Part shown: one piece after another, positions 11,785 to 22,185 of the stretch
Position numbering within the stretch: position 1 is the first letter of the stretch
Layout of the letters: each line of letters opens with the position of its first letter
From: Rheum nobile
Lineage: Eukaryota; Streptophyta; Magnoliopsida; Caryophyllales; Polygonaceae
Length of the DNA stretch: 64,000 bases
Reading direction: 5' to 3'
NCBI GenBank assembly: GCA_027886185.1
Contig: WOAB01000056.1
Span: 13,454,001 to 13,518,000 of the forward strand
The notes under the pieces: model-generated
Databases searched by the model: none
Told to the model about the DNA's origin: nothing
The model's input: the letters and a program-made list of their open reading frames with translations, nothing else
Program-made: the position numbers and the translations under genes

Positions 11785-14122
11785 TGTAACGCCCCCAAAT
11801 TTAAACCCTTTTGAAAGCATTACTGCCGATGACCCCGGACGAAAACCCCGAAGTCACCCCAGGCTTTTCCAAACGATATAACAATCAAACCACAGTCATA
11901 ATACAAAATATCATAACTTTTATTAAACCACAGTCTCGGAATTACACATGATTCTAGACAAAACGAAATACATCATCAAAATTTAACACAGCGGAAGACT
12001 TACAACAAAATCACCTTTTTAACACAGCGGAAGACTTTAAACAAGGCGACAAAATAACTTGTCAAAACACCGTTCATTTTCATAGTCGTTCTAGCCTTCA
12101 TGGATCCTGCAACCTATCTGATGTGTCGAAACGGACGGACGACACCAACCATGACGATGCAGAGAATAAATACAATTAGTTAGTCTAAATGAATAGACTA
12201 GCAAGGGCACAAAGCAGAAGGTTCGAAGTAGTCGTATTAGGTTAGACTCATCGTCCCTCGAATAATAACCGAGTACGCTAGTCAACCTTCATACTTCTAT
12301 TGGAATAAACAAGAGGTATGCACAAGAGAAGATTCTGGAGACCGAGCCTCACAACAATCAATCCCAAAAGAAGACTCCAAATGAAATGAGCCTTAAAGGA
12401 AACATGACAAATGTTGGGGAACATTAATTAATTACACACAATCACAGAATCACAGTATCGCATTCGAGCGACTAAAAGTTAAGACGAACTTTCCTAGCTG
12501 CACTAGCGCCTAGCTGCACTACTCGCCCAAGGTATAGTAATTATGTGCGACAAAAGCACTTATCTGATTAAATTCCAAAACCACATCACGTTATAAGCTT
12601 TTAGATATATGTTTCATCATGAGGGACATACATCGAACGAATGGCCCTCACAGGGTCCAAACCTAAATCCACATCACAGTTGGTCATGACCAGAAGTTTG
12701 GCATAGGGTCTTGATCGCCCTGTTATATGCCAGTTATAAAGAAACAAATGGACCTCGCAAGGACCAAGCGCTCCTACGAATACTCGTGCTAACTAACAGT
12801 TCAGCACAATAATAATCCACATCAAAGCCAACATGGCCAACATCATAAACATATATCTATACTAGCGTCGTTCTAGAAGATATACAACCTAGTATAATAT
12901 CATATACTAATCACATATATATAATAGCGTTGATTCTAGCAGAAATACAACCTATTAATATCATCTTTTAATCATTTTATCCTTTTAACAAAACTGTTCC
13001 CAACATAAACAAGAAATCATCCCAAATTAATTAACAACAAAACAATTGATAATTAATTGAAGTATGGAATGATGAGCAAGAGCGAACCGCCACTTGCCTT
13101 AGATCCGACGAGTTCGAACAAAGCTCGGAGACAACGGGCTCCTGGATCTGAAACTGGGACAGATCTGGAATAAAACTCCCAAAGGAATGACCCAAAACGA
13201 GACCCTAATCTTAGATTCAATACACTTATATATGAATCTAAAAGAATACGAAAAGAATCGAAGGAACCAACCCCCGTACAAGACCACAACACACAAAACC
13301 ATAACACGAACCTATCTCGCCGCGGGTGCGGTGAGGTCCATGCCGCGGGGTGCGGTGGATGCACAGAAACAATGGTTCGATAGTGAAGAGGAGAAAACTC
13401 ACCCAACTCGATCCGTTAGACCTCGATTCGATTGGGGTTCGATCTCTAACCTCCTTATATCATCAAACACCACTCAAGAGCACCTTGACCAATCAAAGGG
13501 AACTCCTAACACTCTCAAACGAAGCTCACAAGCTTGAAGCTTTAATGGAGAAAAACAGAGGAGAGGAGGAAGAAGAAGATGGAGCTGCACTTGCTTCTCC
13601 TCCACGAATTATCTTCCTTTATAGCCCAAGACAAGCCTCCTCCAAGGGGACAAGCAAGGGGACAAGGGAACAACAACCCACGAAGTCAAGGGAACAAGAG
13701 ACAACAAGTGGATCAAGTGGCCAAAGAGATAAGACTGTCAGAAATCTTATCGAAAAGACGAAGCTGCCAGCGCTCGCCGCGGGTGCGGTCATGCTCTCAC
13801 CACGGGTGCGGTCGTGACCATCAGGAAATCGTCCTGACTTCGACGGGGCCGTTCTCTCAGCTCCGAACTCCAAATGAGGTGATTCCAAATCGAGGAGTTA
13901 GATCTAGAAGTCTATTTTAATCCGTCCAAATTTCACATTGTATGGATTATGGAATCAAGAGTTATGACGATCTTGCTAAAAGGTCGCCTTGTATGGCCGA
14001 GGAAAGTATGGGTACGAGTTCTTTTAACCCCGGGTTAAATATATTTGTACCCGAACATCCTTTTAGCCATACGGGCATAAGAAAAAATTTCAAAATACCC
14101 TTATAAAATGAGGGATATTACA
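11785..14122 (-). mobile_element. Solo LTR of a Ty3/gypsy-type retrotransposon
   Basis: On the plus strand it runs TGTAACGCCCCC to GGGATATTACA, so TG...CA ends in both readings, and is flanked by perfect 5-bp duplications GTGTT (11780-11784 and 14123-14127). Length 2338 bp. It shares short segments (GCGGAAGACTTA, the GAGCGAACCGCCACTTGCCTT stretch in two parts) with the LTR at 38572-41160, so it is a related but distinct family in the same minus orientation. A TATA box (GGGCTATAAAGG on the minus strand) lies at 13616-13626. No internal region remains, as expected after LTR-LTR recombination. ORFs inside it (13053-13920) are low-complexity shadows. Confidence 0.9.
13320..13811 (-). promoter_or_regulatory. 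CCGC-N4-GCGG boxes in solo LTR
   Basis: GC-rich inverted boxes stand out in AT-rich LTR DNA. They lie at 13320-13331 and 13777-13788 (CCGC GGGT GCGG), with degenerate versions at 13343-13355 and 13800-13811. In the transcribed (minus) orientation the 13777-13811 pair lies about 150-190 bp upstream of the TATA box at 13616-13626. Confidence 0.5.
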
Positions 14123-15032
14123 GTGTTCGGGTGTGCAATTCTTGGCATTAGGAGGCTTTTCTTTTCTTGTTTATCCTTTTGATTGATTGATTGTCATATG
14201 TTCCTTTACATTTCTAGCTGACCAATTAGTTGATTTTCTTACTATTATAGGATTCTATTTTTATACTTGGTAATGAAGAGTGTCACCTGATTTGTTACGA
14301 GTATATTCTGAAATGATCTGAACTAGTATACTTGGTAATGAAGATTTTCACCTGATTTTTTATTGCATTCTACTTTTTATTTGATTTTTTCTCACCCATG
14401 CGCTGACATTTGCATATATTTGTAATTTATTTATTTTTAAAATTTGAAAATCCCTTCTCTCGATTTTTACAAGAAGTTTCTATCCAGACCCGGGTACCTA
14501 TTTTTTAAAAAAATAAAAAATATCATGTTTTTTAAGAAAAACTAAAAACAACCACGGTATGCAAACCGCAGTCCGGGGAATAAAAAAAATGCGGTCCAAA
14601 CCGTGGTTCTGTACTAGTGTATAAATGGTGTTTTAGCCTATATAATAGATTTTACCTTTCCCAAAAAAAAAAGAAAAAAAGAAAGGATAATAGAGAAGAT
14701 AAAAGATATAAAAGATACTACAAAGATATTATTGTATAATATTACGAAGCCGCTATATACACTACATTTTTTCTCATCCTCTACGCAGGTATCTTGCGTT
14801 CGCACTACATTCCTTTACGCAGGTATCTTGCGTACCAAAATATGGCCGTTGGAGATTTGAAATTATGGCCGTTCGTTTTTTTTTTTGAAATTTTGGCTCC
14901 TACGCAACATACTTGCGTACGCCAACTTCTTGCATAGACCAACAACTATAATTCCAACGGCCAAATTATCCCTCTATATATTCTCAAACTCATTCATCCA
15001 ATTTTTTCATACACGAATACAATCTTACCACA
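14123..15032. other. AT-rich non-coding stretch upstream of MULE transposase
   Basis: No gene seen. It contains two copies of TACGCAGGTATCTTGCGT (about 14784 and 14817), near-palindromic ACGCAA/TTGCGT motifs at 14900-14930, and paired GGCCGTTGGA/TCCAACGGCC segments (14845 and 14952) that can fold. A TATA-like CTATATAT at 14974-14981 sits about 55 bp before the transposase ATG at 15033. This may be a decayed terminal region of the outer Mutator-like element; a matching second end is not in the window. Confidence 0.35.
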
Positions 15033-16464
15033 ATGGAAAATAGCAAAAACGACTATTGGAGTAGCAAAAACGAATATTTGAGCAGTGATAAAGAATTCAA
15101 CCCCAACAATTTCGCGGTTAGTATTTCATAATTCGTAAAAGGTTTGATATTTGTGTTATATAGATATGTATGAATTAGTTATGGTAATATTGCATGCGAT
15201 ATTGTGAATTAGTTCAAGTATAGAGGAATAAAGTATATATAGTTTTACTCAAGTTTTTATCGTATAAATCATAAATTTGTAAATGGAGATATTATAGTTT
15301 AGTTTTGTTAGTATAATTTAGGGGTATGGAGATATTGTATGGTAATATTGTATGCGATATTGTATGAAGTAGTTTAGATATAGAGGAATAAAAGTATATA
15401 TAGTTATACTTGTTGTATAAATCATAAGGTATGTATTGAGAGATTAGTAAAGTGGAAAAGAGATCTAGATATTGTGTGTGTAGTTATGAAGTAATAGTTC
15501 CTTAAGCTTCTAAATGGAGATATTATAGTTTAGTTTTGTTAGTATATTTTAGGGGTATGGAGATATTGTATGTTATGAAGTAGTGATTGTTTAGAAATGG
15601 GAAGATATGGTTTTGTTTTAGTACTACTATTGTAGTTTTGTTAGCATTATATTTAGCGGTATTTTGATATTGCATGTGTAGTTAGAAATAGTAGTTCTTT
15701 AAGTTTGGAGATTGAGATATTGCTATGTCATTAAATGCAAATGAATAACATTATTGTTTACATTAATAGGGTAAAGATTATGGATCTGAATTTCATACGA
15801 ATCAAAAGTGGGATAGCCGAGAGAAGTTGGTTGATTGGGCTCAAAAGAGGGGAAAATATTTGATGATGGTGCTAGTCATTCGCCGAAGTAATGAAAGACA
15901 TGTTAGTTTGACGTGCAAGAACTTTGGTGAATATAGACCGGGGAGGAAGAAAGTTAGTGAAGAAGATCCGAATGAGGCTGATGTGGTACTTCGTGAAACC
16001 AGATCGAAGAAGTCCGGGTGCACATTTGAGTTGTATGGTGTTCGAATGAAGAAGAAGTCGGGAGTATAGACTCGGAAATGGATCTTGAATGTGTTGAGCG
16101 GACAACACAACCATAAGCTTCTGACTACCTTCCTTGGGCATGCATACATGGGCCGAATGACCCCGAATGAGTAGTGCATTGTCAGGAGGTTCAGCGAGAG
16201 GTTCAATCCGCCGAGTGTTATTGTTGCGGAGTTGAGAAGCTGCTTCCCCGAAAATGTAACAACACCGAAACAAGTTTCCAACTATCTACAAAAAATGTAC
16301 TACGAGGATCGTGGGGAAATGACGATTACCCAATGTACCCTAAATTTCTTCAAAAAAAACATGTACGAAGTGCATCCTCTCAGGAAGTTGTCTACGTCTC
16401 AGATCGATATCCTACTTTTCGCTCACCCTCACTCGTTGTACCTGTTGAAGTTGTTCCCAAAAGT

Positions 16465-17006
16465 TGCTTAGTTCTTTATAGTCTTCAAAGCATAAAACTC
16501 TAAGGGAAAAACTGAACGATAAGTGATGAATGAATCTTAATCATGAAAAGGCTGCTAATTAATGAATATGAAAAACCTAGCAAACCCTAATTTCCAACAG
16601 ATAGGAAATATAATATTCCTAAAAGGAAATAAACGAAATAAAAGAAATAAAACAAAAATAAGTCTCGGACGAAATAAAATCCCGGCTCTGCGCATGAACA
16701 GTAACCGCGACTGCGGAAATAATTCTGTGCCCGTGGATTGGTCTCTGAGTCTTCGTAGTCTTCTGGCGTGGATCCGCGTCCGCGGCATGTCTTCCGCGCC
16801 CGCGAAATTGCCTTGTCTTGCTCCGCTGCTTCTGTTGCCGTTCCGCGACCGCGGTTTTGCTTTTGTTGCGATCTTTAACTTCTCGCTTGCGGTCTTCTCT
16901 TGTGGCTTCGCCTTCATCTCCTTAAGTCTTCATTTAAGCACTCAAAACCACCAAATCAACATTTTTCTCCAAAACTCCATTCTCCTATATTGTGTTCTAA
17001 ACACAC
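16465..17006 (-). mobile_element. Athila-like LTR fragment inside the transposase
   Basis: This stretch interrupts the transposase exactly where the DDE core should be. On the minus strand it starts TGTGTTTAGAACACAATA, contains GGAGTTTTGG about 40 bp in, then a cluster of GC boxes, a T-rich stretch, TAGGGTTTGC and finally AAAGAACTAAGCAAC. The Athila-like LTR at 55204 has the same order (GGAGTTTTGG, GC boxes, T-rich, ACCCTAG, AGAACTAAGCATC). Homology is by layout and short matches only. The ends are approximate and no target duplication was found. The 155- and 120-residue ORFs over it are shadows. Confidence 0.55.
16705..16854. promoter_or_regulatory. Four CCGC-N4-GCGG boxes in LTR fragment
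   Basis: Boxes at 16705-16716 (loop GACT), 16774-16785 (loop GTCC), 16794-16805 (loop GCCC, last base A) and 16843-16854 (loop GACC). They lie 150-300 bp from the presumed LTR start at about 17006, the same offset as in the Athila-like LTR at 55204. Confidence 0.5.
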
Positions 17007-18954
17007 ATAAGTGGCACCCCAAATACTAGTAACAGCTCCTAGTTACGCATTACAAAGTAGAGCGTATCAGCTGGGGACTTTGGTGTTCAACCACGGAGGA
17101 AAGCTATGAAGAGAGGCTATAAAAACTGAGGAAATTGTATAAGAGTGGCCTCGTTGGATACCTTGAGAAACAATGGTTGAATCCTTACAAGGAAAACATA
17201 GTCAGAGCGTGGACGGATCATCGTCTTTACTTCTTCACGAGGACTTCAAACATGTATGTATCCCTTTTTCATTTTCTTGGTTGTTTATTGGGCCTAGGGC
17301 TCAGTCTCATACTTTCTTACTAGCACGATTCATTTTTTTATAGGGTTAAGGGTATACATAAGGTGTTGAAGGATATTGTGGATTCTAGTATTGGCGGTAT
17401 TAACAAGATGGCAGTGAGGATCCACCATGCAATCGAAGGTCAAATCGGGCATGTGAGGGCGAGCATGGAGATGTCACGGATCCAAAAACCAAATTATTTC
17501 AACGAGGTGCCGCTAGAAATGAAAAGGGTGTTTACGAAGTTGTTCTACAAAGTGTCGGAAAGGGGCTTGAGGAAGTTGTTCGATATGTATAAGCAGCTAG
17601 AGAGAGATGACTTCACGGAGGAGTGCGGCGATTACTGGATGAAAGAATGCCAAGGCCTGCCGTGCATCCATGAGATTGGGGAGGCTATTGTTGATAAGAG
17701 GCATATCATGTTGAGTGAGATCCACCGCTTCTAGAGGCAGCTGGAATGGGATAAGATTTATCGTGACAACACCATTGAGGAGCATGCAACAATGTCTATT
17801 CCACAGTTGAGACTTGAGGAATTGTATAAGAAGGAGAAAGATGGGATCCTTGATAAATCCACGTTATCGCAAGTCACTGAGTTGTTCTATGACTTGGAGA
17901 ATCCGCATGAATCTTTGTTGTTGGAGCCGACGGGTATGATTGCCAAAGGAAGACCGAAGGGTTCCACAAAGTATTCCACCGAGAGGGAGCCGAGCTTGTT
18001 TGAGCACAGAAGGGCCGAGTTAGAGAAGTATGAGAAGGAGACAAAGATAAAGAAGGAGAAGGAGAAGGATAATGGGACCTAAGATAGGGGTCATGGCCGT
18101 CCTAAAAATGATAAAAGTGGAGTTTCGCCAGACATTGGTGGTCAATGTGAAGGGTATGGATTGCAGTTCCCTAAACAACCCATTATTTATATGGAGGTGA
18201 ACTTCAGGGTTAACAATGTAGATTACTTCTGGTTCCCATACATTAAAGAGGCAAGAGATGTAATTCCGGACGAGCATTGTGGATATCGGTCACTAGCTGT
18301 ATTGTTGGGGTACGAAGAGCATGATTACCCTATGGTTTGAATGCATCTAGCGGCAGAGTTGTTGGATAACAATGATGTATACAAGAAAATACTGCCTTGA
18401 CTACAACCGGGAATGAGATACAAAGATCTTATATTCCGGGTGAACTATGTCATAAGTCATTGCTCCTCGCAATATTGGCTCGACATGCCTCTAATTGGTT
18501 TGGTGTTTGCCATGACGTATCAAGTTGTGCTAGTCTTCTTAGCATGGGATGGTCCCTGCCTGTGCCTACCAATGAAGGTGTCTGATACAAGCCTCAGCCC
18601 TCTAACAAAGATATTGACAATGGTCCACGTAGGAAACCAGAATCACTTCATACCGGTAAAGCTTACTATTTCTCAGCAACTTACTAAACTATACGAGTCT
18701 ATGCGCAAAAAGTTCAAGTTTGTGTTTGTATGTAGGTGTGGCTCAAGGATGACTGTCCAGTACCCCCTCCTCCGTATGCTTGACGTCGTTTCAAAGACCG
18801 AGGTGTAGATGGCTGGGATGTTCAATTTCACTCGAGGTTTCAAATGTTTCGGGATTATCGCACGAGATGTAATCGTCCACCCGATCCTCCAGTGTAGTGA
18901 TTTACATTTAGGGATTGTAATATACTATCATTGTAATATTCTAGCATTTTTCCA

Positions 18955-19690
18955 AAAATATGAAAAGTTGTAGAGGGCATTTTTGCCATAAAACAAAAGT
19001 TATGGGCAATAATTGTAATTTATGAAAAGTTGTAGAGGGCATTTTTGCCACAAAACAAAAGTTCTGGGCAATAATCATAATTTATGAAAAGTTGTGGAGG
19101 ACATTTTTTCACAAAACAAAAGTTTAGGGCAATTATCATAATTTATGAAAAAATATTGAGGGCTTTTTTGCCACAAAACAAAAGTTCTGGACAATTATCG
19201 TAATTTATGAATAGTTGTGGAGGGTATTTTTGCCACAAAACAAAATTTTCGGGCAAATATTATAGTTTATGAAAAGTTGTGGAGGGTTTTTTGCCACAAA
19301 ACAAAAGTTTTGGGCAATAATCGTAATTTATGAAAAGTTGTGGAGGTCATTTTTGCCACAAAACAAAAGTTCCGAGCAATTACCGTAATTTATGAAAAGT
19401 TGTGGAGGGCATTTCTGCCACGAAACAAAAGTTGTGGGCAATTATCGTAATTTATGAAAAGTTGTGGAGGGTATTATTGCCACATAACAAAAGTTCTGGG
19501 TAGTAATCATAATTTATGAAAAGTTATAGAGGACATTTTGCCACAAATAAAAGTTTCGGGCAATTATCGTAATTTATGAAAAGTTATGAAGGGTATTTTT
19601 ATCACAAAAGTTTCGGGCAATAATCATAATTAATAAAAAGTTATGGAGGACATTTTTTCCACAAAGCAGAAGTTTCGGGCAATAATCATT
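18955..19690. repeat. Tandem repeat, about 62-bp unit, 12 copies
   Basis: The unit reads AAAAGTTGTGGAGGGCATTT, then TTGCCACAAAACAAAAGTT and GGGCAATNATCGTAATTTATG, starting near 18961, 19022, 19084, 19146, 19207, 19269, 19330, 19392, 19454, 19516, 19576 and 19633. Copies differ by scattered substitutions and small indels, most at the right end. Non-coding. There are no spacers of unique sequence, so it is not CRISPR-like. Confidence 0.92.
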
Positions 19691-20870
19691 ATTTATGAGA
19701 TATAAAGAAAAATTATATTATATAAATATAATTATATGAGATATAAAGAAAATCTATAGTATATAAGTATAGTCATATGAGATATAAAGGGAAAATATCA
19801 TATATAATATAAGTATATTTATATGAGATTTAAAAAACAAAACTATAATATATAAGTATATTCATATGAGATATAAAAAAACTATAGTATATAAAAAAAA
19901 ACTATAATATATAAGTATAACTATAATATATAAGTATAACTATATGAGATATAAAAGAAAACTATAATATATAAGTATAACTATATGAGATATAAAGAAA
20001 AACTATACTATATATTTATATAAGTATATTCATATGAGATATAAAGAAAAACTATAGTATATAAGTATATTCATATGAGATATAAATGAAAACTATAGTA
20101 TATAAGTATAACTATATGAGATACAAATGAAAACTGTATTATATAAGTATAACTATATGAGATATAAAGAAAAACTATAGTATATAAGTATAACTATATG
20201 AGATATACAAGAAAACTATAGTATATAAGTATATTCATATGAGATATAAAGGAAAACTACAGTATATAAGTATAACTATATGTGATATAAAGAAAAACTA
20301 TAGTATATGAGTATAACTATATGAGATATAAAGAAAAACTATATTATATAAGTATAACTATATGACATATAAAGAAAAACTATAATATATAAGTATATTC
20401 ATATGAGATATAAACAAAAATTATAGTATATAAATATACTCATATGAGATATAAAGAAAAATTATAGTATATTAGTATATTCATATGAGATATAAAAGAA
20501 AACTATAGTATATACTCAAACTTTATGAGATATAATTGTATAAAAGAAAACTATATTATATAAGTATAACTATATGAGATATAAATGATAACTATATTAT
20601 AAAAGTATAACTATATGAGATATAAAGTAAAACTATAGTATATACGTATATTCATATGAGATATAAAAGAAAACTATAGTTTCCTTCATATCTTATATAG
20701 TTATATTTATATACTATAGTTATATTTATATTATATACTTATATACTATAGTTATACTTATATTATATACTTATATACTATAGTTTCTTTTATATATTAT
20801 ATAGTATATACTTATATTACATAGTTATACTTCTATTATATAGTATCCCATTATATCTTATATATTATAC
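19690..20870. repeat. AT-rich tandem repeat, about 42-bp unit, roughly 23 copies, with inverted tail
   Basis: The unit is approximately GAGATATAAAGAAAAACTAT followed by AGTATATAAGTATAACTATAT. Between 20690 and 20870 the motif turns over (ATCTTATATAGTTATA, ATACTATAGTTATA), so the tail can pair with the array as a large imperfect hairpin. It lies between the 3' ends of two convergent genes, the MULE transposase and the PMD gene. No coding potential. Confidence 0.88.
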
Positions 20871-20986
20871 ACTTTTCCATTATTTCGACAAATCAAATCC
20901 ATAAACATCCGCAAAATACCATATTGTTCAAATATTCGTACAATAACAGTTTAGGTAATATACAAACAAAAATCCCTATACATGAA

Positions 20987-21330
20987 CTAGTCCTCGCCAG
21001 GTTGCCTCCCGCTGCCAGACCCCTCCTCGTGAATTGAGTCGCAGAATATCTGTGGGGCATGCGGTATGGGATCCGTTGTAGGCGTCACGTCACCCATCAA
21101 AAACTCAACCCAAAGGCGCATCCGTTAAATAAGACGGGGATGCGTATCGTCGTACTCGACCAAGTACGCACTCATCTGGCCAACAACAATCTGGGAGCGC
21201 TATATTAAAATTAAAACAACATTAGAAGATAAAGATAAAGATAAACATAAAAAATAATATATTATCGTAAACATAAGAAAATCACATACTGTAACATATG
21301 AAGCCGGGGGAGGTGGAGGGATATGCTCAA
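20987..21330 (-). pseudogene. Host PMD (MAIN-like) gene, 3' part
   Basis: Last exons of the split minus-strand gene. The segment 21290-21330 (VEHIPPPPPASYVT) continues the exon interrupted at 37613; the donor is GTATGT. The final exon 20987-21199 follows an ATAG acceptor, encodes RSQIVVGQMSAYLVEYDDTH and ends with a serine/glycine tail and stop at 20987. One in-frame stop (TAA, near 21127) interrupts RLI-RMRLWVEFLMGD. The gene belongs to the plant mobile domain family (relatives of MAIN and of the long form of protein phosphatase 7), nuclear proteins often carried by transposons. Confidence 0.7.
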
Positions 21331-21500
21331 TGATTTTTTTCCCAAACTAGGCAGTGTATAGAAACTTATTCCCAAACTAGGCTCAGTAGGAAACTTATTA
21401 CGGAAATAGGCATGCTTCTCAAGCTTCGACATTAGTCGTTGTGACACTCAACGACTCAACAGTACAGAGAACACGTCTCAACCAACGACTTTAACCGAGG
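21331..21500. repeat. Left terminal inverted repeat of the Mutator-like element
   Basis: Pairs with 37440-37612 in reverse complement. Carries a perfect 8-bp-stem hairpin AGTCGTTG / CAACGACT near 21433-21455. Similar hairpins continue inward (near 21585 and 21755). The inner limit is approximate. Confidence 0.8.
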
Positions 21501-22185
21501 CGGAGCAGCTAACTTAAAAAAATATAAAAGATGTGAGTCGATGTATAGTACAAACTCATTATCTTTTTATTTTTTTAATTTATAATCGTTGTACGAAACA
21601 ACGATTCACACATATTTTATTTGTTTTCTCCACATATTTTAATTCCGTGGCTTGCAAAATTTTAAAGGTATGAGACACTGTTTTATACAACGACTCTCTC
21701 CCTTTATTTGTTTTCTCCACAGAAAGATTTTCGAAATGGGTAAAAATATATATGTATGAGACGTTGTATGATGCAACGACTCTCTCCCTTTTTTTTGTTA
21801 AAGAATGCAGTTTCTTTTAAGTTCATATTGTAATATATATGTTGGGTGTATGCATATTTATTTTTTATTTAAAAACTGCATTTTAATGAACATTTGTACG
21901 AGTTCTTAATATTTAAGCTGCATATTTATTTTTCCATTACTTGTTATTAGAATTTAGGGTATGATTTAATAGTTATTTGTTATAAGGGTTTAGACTTTAG
22001 AATTTTATATTGTTGTAATTCTGTATAAGAATTTATTTTTAAAATGTTGGAGTTATTGTTTTAAGTTATTAAATTTATGCAATCAAAAATAGAACTTATA
22101 TAAATACATATTATATTATATAAAATAGCACATAAAATTTCACCGTTGTTCATAAAATATCAAATTTATACATCATTTCCATCTA
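21501..22185. other. AT-rich subterminal region of Mutator-like element
   Basis: No gene. Contains stem-loops of the form TCGTTGT...ACAACGA (about 21585) and GAGACGTTG...CAACGACTC (about 21755), separated by T-rich DNA. These resemble the terminal-repeat hairpins and could be transposase-binding or structural repeats. Confidence 0.5.

Larger units (their letters stand above)
15033..18807 (+). pseudogene. Mutator-like (FAR1-type) transposase with C-terminal OTU protease domain, degenerate
   Basis: Exon 1 (15033-15116, MENSKNDYWSSKNEY) ends at GTTAGT and joins a TTAATAG acceptor at about 15769 in phase. The FAR1-like DNA-binding region follows (WDSREKLVDWAQ, LTCKNFGEYR, TRSKKSGCTFELYG, GQHNHKLLT, GHAYMGRMTP), then the start of the MULE domain (LLFAHPHSLYLLKLFP, to about 16460). 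The DDE core is missing. Coding resumes at about 17050 (EKQWLNPYKENIVRAWTD), crosses an intact intron (17252-17343), and includes the SWIM-like ECGDYWMKECQGLPCIHE. It ends with an OTU-like region: the catalytic-Cys motif DEHCGYRSLAVLLG (about 18270-18312) and a His motif NHFIPVKL (about 18640). In-frame stops occur near 16067, 16168, 17120, 17732, 18080, 18338 and 18398. Plant MULEs with OTU domains are known; this copy is dead. Confidence 0.85.

Noticed and set aside
13053..13920. Several 60-155 residue ORFs in the solo LTR
   Set aside because: Overlapping frames on both strands, biased composition, no motif. LTR sequence.
18955..19690. CRISPR-like array
   Set aside because: Units are contiguous and fully repetitive without unique spacers, and the genome is a plant's.
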